Source: Planctomycetota bacterium
GTDB lineage: Bacteria > Planctomycetota > UBA8108 > UBA1146 > JAJFFE01
Assembly (NCBI GenBank): GCA_020425835.1
Contig: JAGQRC010000232.1
Span: 1 to 6,332 of the forward strand
DNA length: 6,332 bases
Direction of reading: 5' to 3'
Translations under genes and position numbers: made by a program
In this document: positions 1-5,447 of the stretch, piece after piece
Layout: each line of letters begins with the position of its first letter
How positions within the stretch are numbered: position 1 is the first letter of the stretch
The notes under the pieces: model-generated
What the model saw: only the letters and a program-made list of their open reading frames with translations
Databases searched by the model: none
Told to the model about the DNA's origin: nothing

Positions 1-474
1 TGCGTGACGCTCGAGCGACCCGAGAAGCGCGCCGAAAGGGCCGGTTCGGTGTTGATCCTGACCGGAGGGACCAGCGACATCCCGGTCGCCGAAGAGGCAC
101 GCGTCACCGCCGAGATCTGCGGATCCGCGGTCACCACGCACTACGACGTCGGAGTCGCAGGACTCCATCGCGTCCTCGCTCGACGAGCCGACATTGCCTC
201 GGCCCACGCGATCATCGTCGTGGCCGGCATGGACGGCGCGCTTCCCTCGGTCGTCGCCGGCCTGGCCGCCTGTCCCGTGATCGGAGTGCCGACGTCGATC
301 GGGTACGGCGCCGCGTTCGGGGGCCTCGCTCCGTTGTTGACGATGCTGAACTCCTGCGCGGCCGGTCTCTCGGTGGTGAACATCGATGCCGGGTTCAGCG
401 CGGGAATGATCGCCGCTCGAATCAATCGGCAAACCGTCGAAGGAACCGCGAGACGTGAATCGATGGGGCAGTGA
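1..474 (+). CDS. larB: Pyridinium-3,5-biscarboxylic acid mononucleotide synthase LarB, C-terminal part (5' end outside window)
   Basis: LarB carboxylates and hydrolyses nicotinic acid adenine dinucleotide, the first step in making the nickel-pincer nucleotide cofactor of lactate racemase and related enzymes; it is cytosolic. The visible 157 codons match the PurE-like catalytic domain of the family: [13 protein letters not shown] near residues 21-33, [26 protein letters not shown], then [14 protein letters not shown] and [14 protein letters not shown]. The Cys of LNSCA (codon at 355-357) probably corresponds to the catalytic cysteine reported for Lactiplantibacillus LarB; that link is from family knowledge. 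Full-length family members are about 220-250 residues, so roughly 70-100 N-terminal residues lie to the left. The frame is open to base 1, and the GTG at 4-6 is therefore unlikely to be the true start. The stop (472-474) overlaps the GTG start of the next gene by 4 bp, implying translational coupling. No larC or larE is visible. Confidence 0.93.
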   Translation, partial: CVTLERPEKRAERAGSVLILTGGTSDIPVAEEARVTAEICGSAVTTHYDVGVAGLHRVLARRADIASAHAIIVVAGMDGALPSVVAGLAACPVIGVPTSIGYGAAFGGLAPLLTMLNSCAAGLSVVNIDAGFSAGMIAARINRQTVEGTARRESMGQ

Positions 475-1448
475 AGATCCCCGATTGGGTGACGCCGATC
501 CCCCCGCGCCACGCCGACGCTCACAAGGGCACCATGGGTCGAGTCGCCATCGTCGGCGGCTCGCCCGGGCTGACCGGCGCGATGACCCTGGCGCAGCTCG
601 GTGCACTTCGCTCCGGCGCGGGGCTCGTCACCTGCTTGGTCCCCCGCTCGGTGCACACGATCCTCGAGATCAAGACGACCGAAGCGATGACGCTCCCCCT
701 GGAGGACGACGGGAGCGGCTGCATCGGAACGGGGGCAGAAGCGAACATCGTCGACTTCGCCGCGCGAACGGATGCGCTCCTGATCGGCCCCGGCATGGGT
801 CGGAGCGCTGCCTCGACCGAGGTGTTGCTCTCGATCCTCGAACGTTGCGCGCAGCCGATCGTCGTCGACGCGGACGGCCTCTGGCACCTGTCGCAGAATG
901 CCCATCGGGTAACGCGAGCTCCGAGCAGCTGGATCCTGACTCCACACGAGGGAGAACTCCGACGCCTCGTCGAAGCGCTCGGCTCGACATGGCGCGGACG
1001 TCGTGAGGCAGCGCGCGAGGTTTCCGTCGGTCTCGGCGCGGTCGTCGTCGCGAAGGGACCGGGGACGCTCGTCACCGACCCCGACGGCGCGCTCGTCCAG
1101 AACTCGAGCGGGAATCCAGGCCTCGCTTCGGGCGGAACGGGAGACGTCCTGGCCGGCGTGATGGTCGCACAAGCCGCACGCGTCGCCGCCAGCGGTGGAC
1201 TCCCGGAAGGCGGGGCACTGTTCCGTGCCGCGAGCCGAGCAGCATGGCTCCACGGCCGTGCGGCCGACTTCGCGGCATACGGCGAGGCGGCGCGCGCGGT
1301 CCCCGGTCGACTCGAACTCGAAGCGCGGCGCTCCGCCGGTGGTCGGGTTCAGGGTGAAGGAGCCATCGGCGAAGAGAGCTTGATCGCTACCGACGTCATC
1401 GCCCATCTTCCTCGAGCCATTCTCGAGCTCGAGGAGCACACGCCATGA
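471..1448 (+). CDS. nnrD: ADP/ATP-dependent NAD(P)H-hydrate dehydratase (YjeF C-terminal domain type)
   Basis: The enzyme dehydrates the S form of hydrated NAD(P)H (NADHX, NADPHX) back to NAD(P)H using ADP or ATP, a cytosolic metabolite-repair reaction. Its 325 residues show the ribokinase-like fold signatures in order: [20 protein letters not shown] (18-37), VDADGLW (132-138), LTPHEGEL (156-163), AKGPGTLV near 193-200, and [16 protein letters not shown] (215-230) with the likely catalytic Asp225. The GTG start at 471 lies in the GTGA overlap with larB and keeps the usual N-terminal stretch before HKG; the next in-frame Met (534) would cut into that motif. The epimerase domain (NnrE), often fused N-terminally, is absent, so this is a stand-alone dehydratase. 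An extra segment of about 25 residues (273-297) sits between AAYGE and the conserved [11 protein letters not shown] tail, which ordinary members lack as I recall the family. The stop overlaps pyrK by ATGA. Confidence 0.95.
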   Translation: MKIPDWVTPIPPRHADAHKGTMGRVAIVGGSPGLTGAMTLAQLGALRSGAGLVTCLVPRSVHTILEIKTTEAMTLPLEDDGSGCIGTGAEANIVDFAARTDALLIGPGMGRSAASTEVLLSILERCAQPIVVDADGLWHLSQNAHRVTRAPSSWILTPHEGELRRLVEALGSTWRGRREAAREVSVGLGAVVVAKGPGTLVTDPDGALVQNSSGNPGLASGGTGDVLAGVMVAQAARVAASGGLPEGGALFRAASRAAWLHGRAADFAAYGEAARAVPGRLELEARRSAGGRVQGEGAIGEESLIATDVIAHLPRAILELEEHTP

Positions 1449-2269
1449 GTCCCGACAACTCGAATCCACAATTGGTGACCGCTCACCGTGACCTCGGCGA
1501 CGACTGGTTCGAGCTCGAAGTCGAGGCGCCCGAGATCGCGTCGCAGGTGAGGGCTGGTCAATTCGTCCAGGTTGCGGTCGGCGCCGAGGACGCGCCGCTC
1601 ACCCGCCGGCCATTCAGTGTCTTCGACGTCCGCCCCCACGATGGCGTGCCACGGAACATCGCCCTGCTCTGCCAGGTGGTCGGTGTCGGGACTCGATGGT
1701 TGAACGAACTCCGCGCCGGGGATCGCGTCGACTTGCTCGGACCGCTCGGGAACCCACTGCCCCACCCCGACCTGCCGACCGATGGGGTGATGTTCCTCGT
1801 CGGTGGCGGCATCGGAGTCGCACCGCTGTTCCTCTACACCCGTGAGCTTCTCGCTCGCGTCGCGGCGCCGCGATTCGAGGTGGTACTCGGGGCGAGACGC
1901 TCCTCGCTCCTCAAGGGCGGCGACGCGTTCGCGGCGTTGGGTGTCGCCGTGCACGCCGCGACGGACGATGGGAGTGCGGGATTCCACGGCAACGTCGTCG
2001 AGCTCCTCCAGCGACGCATTGCCGAACACGACGGGGTCGAGATCGCCGGAATCGGCTGTGGCCCGCACGGAATGAACGTCGCACTCCGCGACTTCGCGGT
2101 GCGCCGCGAGATCCCCTTCTGGATCAGTCTCGAGAACGTCATGCCGTGCGGCTTCGGGGCCTGTTTCGGATGCGTGATCGAGAGCCCCGCCGGGTCGGAG
2201 CGGCGCTATCGACGGGTCTGCGTCGAAGGCCCCGCATTCCTCGCCTCGGAGCTCCCCGCTCACTTCTGA
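1445..2269 (+). CDS. pyrK: Dihydroorotate dehydrogenase electron-transfer subunit (PyrK-type FAD/2Fe-2S protein)
   Basis: PyrK passes electrons from dihydroorotate dehydrogenase PyrDB through FAD and a 2Fe-2S cluster to NAD+, in pyrimidine synthesis. The 274-residue product has the family layout: a ferredoxin-reductase-like FAD barrel with RRPFSVFD (54-61), the nucleotide-binding GGGIGVAPL (120-128), GCGPHGM (204-210), and a C-terminal cluster motif with Cys235, Cys240, Cys243 and Cys259 (C-x4-C-x2-C-x15-C) ending in RVCVEGP. Length fits PyrK (about 250-280). The ATG at 1445 overlaps the nnrD stop and follows a good ribosome-binding site, GAGGAG at 1431-1436, 8 nt upstream. The usual pyrD neighbour does not follow; the next 1.35 kb is non-coding. 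Related subunits of other flavin oxidoreductases (SudB/NfnA-like, sulfhydrogenase gamma) share this architecture, so the partner could differ, but the C-terminal cluster motif favours PyrK. Confidence 0.92.
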   Translation: MSPDNSNPQLVTAHRDLGDDWFELEVEAPEIASQVRAGQFVQVAVGAEDAPLTRRPFSVFDVRPHDGVPRNIALLCQVVGVGTRWLNELRAGDRVDLLGPLGNPLPHPDLPTDGVMFLVGGGIGVAPLFLYTRELLARVAAPRFEVVLGARRSSLLKGGDAFAALGVAVHAATDDGSAGFHGNVVELLQRRIAEHDGVEIAGIGCGPHGMNVALRDFAVRREIPFWISLENVMPCGFGACFGCVIESPAGSERRYRRVCVEGPAFLASELPAHF

Positions 2270-2555
2270 GACTGCTCCGCCCCGAGTTCCTCGAGGCGGG
2301 CACGGCAGGACCATCCCGCGATCGCTGGCCGTGCTCTGCCACCGAGAGCAACCCCGGACACCGCGAATCCCCAGGTGGTCAAAAAACAGCCCAAAATGGA
2401 AGTCGACTGCGTGCGACGACTTCGGCCAAAACCCCCAAACGCCTCGATCTTGGACAGTTCAGGAGCGCCCGAACGGTCGATGGAAGGGGTGGCCGGGGAG
2501 AGATGGCATCCAGGAGTGGCCATTTTCCGTCCGTAGCGGCGAATTGGGCCAGGGT
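2270..2555. other. Intergenic stretch after pyrK, no gene seen
   Basis: No frame here has the strong third-position G/C bias of the neighbouring genes. The stretch contains a 7-bp inverted repeat (GCACGGC 2300-2306 with GCCGTGC 2328-2334) without a following T-run. A short ATGGC/GCCAT stem (2503-2507 with 2519-2523) runs into TTTT and could weakly terminate the pyrK message. A-rich patches lie at 2381-2386 and 2393-2396. No clear intrinsic terminator follows pyrK on the + strand, so read-through toward 2993 is possible. Confidence 0.5.
2381..2423 (-). terminator. Possible minus-strand intrinsic terminator
   Basis: GAAGTCG (2399-2405) and CGACTTC (2417-2423) form a perfect 7-bp inverted repeat with an 11-nt loop. 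Read on the minus strand, the stem is followed within two bases by UUUU (2396-2393) and, after a short GGGCUG spacer, by six U (2386-2381). That arrangement resembles a leftward terminator. The stem is short and only moderately G+C-rich, and the first U-run is interrupted, so this is a moderate call. It would end transcripts coming from the right, such as one from the minus-strand promoter at 3526-3553. Confidence 0.35.
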
Positions 2556-2584
2556 CTGGCGAGGGGGGGTCGTCTCGCTACAAT
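2556..2584 (+). promoter_or_regulatory. Possible sigma-70-type promoter for the candidate RNA
   Basis: TACAAT at 2579-2584 matches the -10 consensus at five of six bases, which stands out in this G+C-rich context. The best -35 at a 17-bp spacing is CTGGCG (2556-2561), a poor three-of-six match. Transcription would begin near 2591. The call rests mainly on the -10 and on the strong terminator about 400 bp downstream. Confidence 0.35.
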
Positions 2585-2650
2585 GTCGGACGCGTCGCGG
2601 TTCGACAACCGGTCGCGAACGACTCGCGAGGCGCTCTCGACACCAACCGT

Positions 2651-2706
2651 CTCGGGACGAACACTCTCGGGACGAACACTCTCGGGACGAAGCAGCGCCG
2701 GACGAA
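2651..2706 (+). repeat. 15-bp-period tandem repeat with GGACGAA core
   Basis: CTCGGGACGAA occurs exactly at 2651-2661, 2666-2676 and 2681-2691. The first two copies are each followed by CACT, giving a strict 15-bp period. A fourth copy at 2696-2706 keeps 9 of 11 positions. Because 15 is a multiple of three, the array would encode a pentapeptide repeat in any frame, so the period alone does not separate coding from non-coding. It is not a CRISPR array: units are too short and there are no variable spacers. Confidence 0.85.
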
Positions 2707-2843
2707 GTCCAAAGACAACGAAACAACGGCACCCGCGTCAGTCGCCTTCGAAAAGACGTCGACAGCGTCCAAAGAAGCAACCGACGAGCACAGGCGCCAC
2801 CCGAAGAAACTCGTTCCGTCCCAGGATCGACGCCGCTGACATT

Positions 2844-2881
2844 CGGCAGCGGAGCTTTCGATAGCGAAGCAAGCGCTGTCG
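2844..2881 (+). other. Two-tier hairpin in the candidate RNA
   Basis: CGGCAGCG (2844-2851) pairs with CGCTGTCG (2874-2881) over 8 bp including one G-U pair. Inside, GCTTTCG (2854-2860) pairs with CGAAGC (2865-2870), with one bulged T and an ATAG loop (2861-2864). The two helices are separated by a purine-rich asymmetric internal loop, GA (2852-2853) opposite AAG (2871-2873). Such nested pairing is unlikely to be chance in a short stretch and supports a folded RNA. Confidence 0.6.
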
Positions 2882-2916
2882 AGGGCAACAGGCCCGGGGC
2901 GTAACAAAAGACTTCG

Positions 2917-2944
2917 GGGGAGGCTGGGTCTCCCCAACCTCCCC
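2917..2944 (+). other. Long hairpin just upstream of the terminator
   Basis: GGGGAGG (2917-2923) pairs with CCTCCCC (2938-2944). After one C/A mismatch, TGGG (2925-2928) pairs with CCCA (2933-2936) around a TCTC loop (2929-2932). The result is 11 base pairs in a 12-position stem. It lies 14 bp before the terminator stem and could be part of a 3' domain or a second termination-assisting hairpin. Confidence 0.65.
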
Positions 2945-2958
2945 TCGATCCTGATGGG

Positions 2959-2993
2959 CCGGAAGGGGACGTCCCCCCCTTCCGGTTTTTTTT
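2959..2993 (+). terminator. Strong rho-independent terminator
   Basis: CCGGAAGGGG (2959-2968) pairs perfectly with CCCCTTCCGG (2976-2985) across a 7-nt loop and runs straight into eight T (2986-2993). This is a textbook + strand intrinsic terminator. No convincing gene ends immediately before it. On the minus strand the same stem lacks a U-tract, so it acts in one direction. Confidence 0.92.
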
Positions 2994-3418
2994 GTGCCCT
3001 CGGACTTTCGTCCACGAGCAGCGTTCTTCTGATCGGGCTCGTGTTCTGCGTTGCGAACGGCAACTCGACCGGCCGAGCTGTTCTCGAGCGAACGCGCGGG
3101 ACCTCCGCTGAGATTCGCAAGGCTCGAGCGTCCATCATATCGGCAGCGACGAAGAGGTCGTTCAGTCGACTCGCCTCCCCAGGGCTCGGATCACACGCCC
3201 GACATTTCGACCCAGACCCTCAATCGGTGGCGTTCCGAATCTCTCGGCTGGCGTTCCCACCGCGCGCTTCGCCAACGACATTACCCGCGGGTCGACATGC
3301 CCCGTGTTCCCCCTGCGCGTCCGACGTCACCCGCGTTCTTCCCTGTCCGTGTGAGCGCTCGTGTTCGGGGTCTGTCTGTTCGCCCTGACAATGGCCCCGC
3401 GTCGAACTCGCTCCACGG

Positions 3419-3448
3419 CGTTCGTTCGCCCACCTCGTTCGTTCGCCC
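3419..3448. repeat. Exact 13-bp direct repeat, 17-bp period
   Basis: CGTTCGTTCGCCC occurs at 3419-3431 and again at 3436-3448, separated by ACCT. Each unit contains an internal CGTT doubling. Read on the minus strand the unit is GGGCGAACGAACG. Confidence 0.9.
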
Positions 3449-3468
3449 GCTGCAACCCGGAGCGAACG
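3440..3468 (-). other. Nine-bp inverted repeat downstream of the minus-strand promoter
   Basis: CGTTCGCCC (3440-3448) is complementary to GAGCGAACG (3460-3468) over nine pairs, one of which is G-U when read on the minus strand; the loop is 11 nt (3449-3459). The upstream copy of the repeat (3423-3431) offers an identical alternative partner. A leftward transcript could therefore form either of two mutually exclusive hairpins. Confidence 0.5.
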
Positions 3469-3525
3469 GTAACCCGGAACCAAAGCGAAGTCGAAGCGTC
3501 TGCCGTCACGCGTCAACTCGCCGGG

Positions 3526-3553
3526 ATTATAGTGGCATCGCGACCGCGAACAA
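3526..3553 (-). promoter_or_regulatory. Minus-strand sigma-70-type promoter facing the gene-free region
   Basis: Read on the minus strand, TTGTTC (3553-3548) and a perfect TATAAT (3531-3526) are separated by 16 bp. Transcription would start near 3519 and run leftward. The Nudix/MBL gene on the same strand lies upstream and ends at 3624, so this promoter cannot serve it. No convincing gene lies downstream. Confidence 0.5.
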
Positions 3554-3604
3554 GCGGCGACTCACCGGCCGTCGGACCGCTCGAAGCTGCGTCGTCGACA
3601 CGGG

Positions 3605-3620
3605 GTCGCACCCGTGCGAC
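3605..3620 (-). other. Short stem-loop just after the Nudix/MBL stop codon
   Basis: GTCGCAC (3605-3611) and GTGCGAC (3614-3620) form a perfect inverted repeat with a 2-base centre, three bases past the TAG stop of the minus-strand gene. There is no T-run, so it is not a standard intrinsic terminator. It could stabilise the 3' end of the message or assist factor-dependent termination. Confidence 0.45.
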
Positions 3621-3623
3621 ATC

Positions 3624-5162
3624 CTACGGACGTCGAACTCGAGCCGTCGAGTCTCCACCGCTCCAACGCACACGCTCTCCGTCGATCACGACCGATCCAT
3701 CTTCCTCGAGGTACTCGAGCGACGCGGCGAGGGAACGGCGGGCCAGGTCGACGACCGCGGGTTGCACGTCGTGGTAGATCGATCCGACCACACGCTCGAT
3801 ATCGACCCACTCGGGCTCGTCGGCGCGGATGAACTCTTGGATCGCTCGGATGCGCTCGAGACGATGCGCAACGAAGCGCTCCAACATCGCGGCGCCGGTC
3901 CGGACCGCCGGACCGTGACTCGGATAGACCGTGGCTACCGATTCCGATCGGAGTCGGTCAAGGGTTCCAAGGTAGGTTCGTAGGTGTCCTTCGGGAGGGT
4001 CGATCAATACCGTCGACACGGAAGAGACGAGGTCACCCAGTATCGCCGAGCGATATCGGCTCTCCACGAAGGCGAGATGATCGGGCGAATGACCAGGAGT
4101 GTGGAGGACGCGAAGCGTCCATTCCCCCGTGCCGTCAGGCGCAGATCCGAGGTCCAGCTCATCGCCTTCGTTCAGCTCGAACGTCGTCGTTCCGAGCGGC
4201 ACGTGACCCGCTTGCTCGAGCGACTCGAGCGCAAGAGGGTGACCGCCGATCCGAACCCCGTACCGCTCTGCGGTCGCACGAACCGCACCGACGTGGTCGG
4301 GGTGCGCGTGGGTCACGAGGACGGCCTCCAGCTTCACACCGGAGTGCAGGGCGGAGTCGATCTTGGCGAGCAGCCGCGCTTGCTCGTCGAGCTTGGTCGG
4401 AGCGGGGTCCACGACGTAGAGGCGTTCGTGTCCGACGAGGAAGCAGTTCGTCGTCGTCGCCGGCGGCTTGGTCCGCGCTTCGAGCGGCGCCACGAAGATC
4501 CCCGGGTTGTAGCGCACCGGATGCAGTCGCCCCTCCCGGAGCGCACGTCCCTCGGCGTCGGCGACCGCCGCGAAGCGATCCAGCCCGTGTTCGTCGAGGA
4601 TCTCCAGAAGGAACAACACGGGAGGCGCGATCAGGATCTCACCCCGGCGCCACCGCAGAAGAGCGTCCGCGGGGCGCAGGAACATCCCGTGGTCGAGCTC
4701 TCCGGGCCAGATGATCGGATCGGCCTCCGGCGGGAGCTCCGCCGTGAAAAACACCGTCTCGTATCGTCGAGGAGAGAACGGAGGAGTCGTGATCTCGAGC
4801 ACTCGAGTGAGCTCGCCTTCATCTTCTCCCACGACTTCGCTCCAACGCGCCTGCGCGCCGTGGGACTCGAGCAGGTCGCGTCGTAACGACTCGCGGTCCC
4901 CGACGGACAGAGCCCGGACCTGCGCGTGGAGCCCCACGCCCGTCTCCTCGAAGAGCTCTCGAATCGCGCAGCGCTCGAACCCGCGCTCGCCCCCCTGGCG
5001 GGCCTCTTCGGGATCGATCACCCCTCCCGGAAAGGCATAGTAGCCGCCGAAGAACGCGAGCTCCGGGGACCGACGGACGAGGTAGACCTCGGTCGAATCG
5101 CCACGGGATCGGGTCAGGATGATCGCCGCCGACTTGCGCGGAGGCTTCGATCGAGAGGACAC
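3624..5162 (-). CDS. Nudix hydrolase / MBL-fold metallo-hydrolase fusion protein
   Basis: This 512-residue protein joins two hydrolases. Numbered from the GTG at 5162, residues 1 to about 215 form a Nudix domain resembling the NUDT19 group. AFPGGVIDPEE (43-53) and IRELFEETGV (67-76) carry the metal-binding Glu residues, but 14 residues rather than the canonical 7 separate the box halves. Residues about 218-420 form a metallo-beta-lactamase fold: THAHPDH (284-290), HTPGHSPDH (354-362), LGDLVS with Asp377, and SHGP with His416, a full two-zinc ligand set. The tail (about 425-505) resembles the winged-helix end of LACTB2-type proteins. Likely substrates are a nucleoside-diphosphate or CoA derivative for the first domain, and an ester, thioester or RNA for the second; the sequence cannot decide. 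An in-frame ATG at 5177 lacks a ribosome-binding site. The GTG at 5162 has GAGG (5172-5169) 7 nt upstream, so I prefer it. No signal peptide: cytosolic. Confidence 0.88.
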   Translation of the reverse strand: MSSRSKPPRKSAAIILTRSRGDSTEVYLVRRSPELAFFGGYYAFPGGVIDPEEARQGGERGFERCAIRELFEETGVGLHAQVRALSVGDRESLRRDLLESHGAQARWSEVVGEDEGELTRVLEITTPPFSPRRYETVFFTAELPPEADPIIWPGELDHGMFLRPADALLRWRRGEILIAPPVLFLLEILDEHGLDRFAAVADAEGRALREGRLHPVRYNPGIFVAPLEARTKPPATTTNCFLVGHERLYVVDPAPTKLDEQARLLAKIDSALHSGVKLEAVLVTHAHPDHVGAVRATAERYGVRIGGHPLALESLEQAGHVPLGTTTFELNEGDELDLGSAPDGTGEWTLRVLHTPGHSPDHLAFVESRYRSAILGDLVSSVSTVLIDPPEGHLRTYLGTLDRLRSESVATVYPSHGPAVRTGAAMLERFVAHRLERIRAIQEFIRADEPEWVDIERVVGSIYHDVQPAVVDLARRSLAASLEYLEEDGSVVIDGERVRWSGGDSTARVRRP

Positions 5163-5233
5163 GGGTAGACCTCGCATCTGTGGGGTCGGTGACTCGGCAT
5201 CGGTTTCCGAAGCGCGAGGAAAGGGGGTCCGTC

Positions 5234-5263
5234 ATGGTACCGGGATCAGGCGAGCGATGTCAT
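5234..5263 (-). promoter_or_regulatory. Possible promoter of the Nudix/MBL gene
   Basis: On the minus strand, ATGACA (5263-5258, five of six to consensus) and TACCAT (5239-5234, four of six) are separated by 18 bp. Transcription from about 5227 would give a leader of roughly 65 nt before the GTG at 5162. It is a plausible match in the right place, unproven. Confidence 0.35.
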
Positions 5264-5280
5264 CTCGGGTTCCGTCGGCC

Positions 5281-5310
5281 TTGCTCCCCGGTTCCGTGCC
5301 CGGGTATTCT
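5281..5310 (+). promoter_or_regulatory. Weak promoter candidate for the M48 protease gene
   Basis: TTGCTC (5281-5286) and TATTCT (5305-5310) lie 18 bp apart on the + strand, about 140 bp before the ATG. The hexamers match consensus at three and four of six positions, so chance is a real alternative. I see no clear operator or hairpin in the rest of this divergent 285-bp region. Confidence 0.22.
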
Positions 5311-5447
5311 CTGCCGCTTCGATCGACCCCGGCCAGCGCTCCATACTCGGAGCGGCGTGCGGAGCGCGGGACCGCCTGGGTGCCCGACCTCCCCATCGCT
5401 GTCCGATCTCTCCGCTGCGCGCCTCCACCCGGAAGGGCTCCCCACCG

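Larger units (their letters stand above)
2591..2993 (+). ncRNA. Candidate structured non-coding RNA of about 400 nt, family not recognised
   Basis: The segment runs from a plausible -10 (2579-2584) to a very strong intrinsic terminator (2959-2993). It contains a small CGGTT/AACCG hairpin (2598-2611), four GGACGAA-type repeats with a 15-nt period (2651-2706), an A-rich middle (about 2707-2820), a two-tier hairpin (2844-2881), a long C/G-rich hairpin (2917-2944) and then the terminator stem. I looked for landmark sequences of RNase P RNA, tmRNA, 6S RNA and SRP RNA and did not find them. Two open frames cross it (93 codons from ATG 2583, and a frame ending at TAA 2902-2904), but their third-position G/C is well below that of the real genes and the products are low-complexity and Arg-rich. 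If TACAAT is the -10, the ATG at 2583 is not in the transcript. A small basic protein or a degenerate gene followed by a terminator remains possible. Both ends are inferred. Confidence 0.4.
2994..3525. other. Gene-free region with inverted and direct repeats
   Basis: No open frame here shows the codon bias of the neighbouring genes or a recognisable protein. Visible structure includes a GGAC-TTTC-GTCC mini-hairpin (3002-3013). There is also a nested pairing, CGGGG (3366-3370) with CCCCG (3395-3399) enclosing TGTC (3373-3376) with GACA (3387-3390), followed by the repeats at 3419-3468. The rightmost part lies directly downstream of the minus-strand promoter at 3526-3553 and may be transcribed leftward. 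Confidence 0.5.

Noticed and set aside
141..1469. Long minus-strand open frame of 442 codons opposite larB and nnrD
   Set aside because: It is antisense to two well-recognised genes, the translation is Arg-rich and low in recognisable motifs, and it arises from the high G+C content.
1349..2314. Minus-strand open frame of 321 codons opposite pyrK
   Set aside because: It is a shadow of pyrK, whose cofactor motifs and coupled start are clear.
2595..2615. GGTTCGA motif considered as a tRNA or tmRNA T-arm
   Set aside because: No matching 5-bp T-stem, acceptor stem or CCA end can be placed around it.
2651..2706. Regular repeats considered as a CRISPR array
   Set aside because: The repeat is only 11 bp with 4-bp linkers and no unique spacers, and no cas gene is present.
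2953..2975. GGCCGGAAGG resembling the SRP RNA apical loop motif
   Set aside because: It is part of the terminator stem, and the rest of the SRP helix 8 sequence is missing.
3000..3020. Minus-strand GGACGAAAGTCCG resembling the RNase P RNA core GAGGAAAGUCCG
   Set aside because: It is a simple GGAC-GAAA-GTCC tetraloop hairpin; the other conserved RNase P regions are not found nearby on that strand.
2954..3388. Plus-strand open frame of 144 codons with a hydrophobic segment near its start
   Set aside because: It begins inside the terminator hairpin and reads through the T-run; codon bias is absent and no family is recognisable.
3984..4886. Plus-strand open frame of 300 codons opposite the Nudix/MBL gene
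   Set aside because: It is antisense to a gene with two intact catalytic motif sets and has no recognisable domain.
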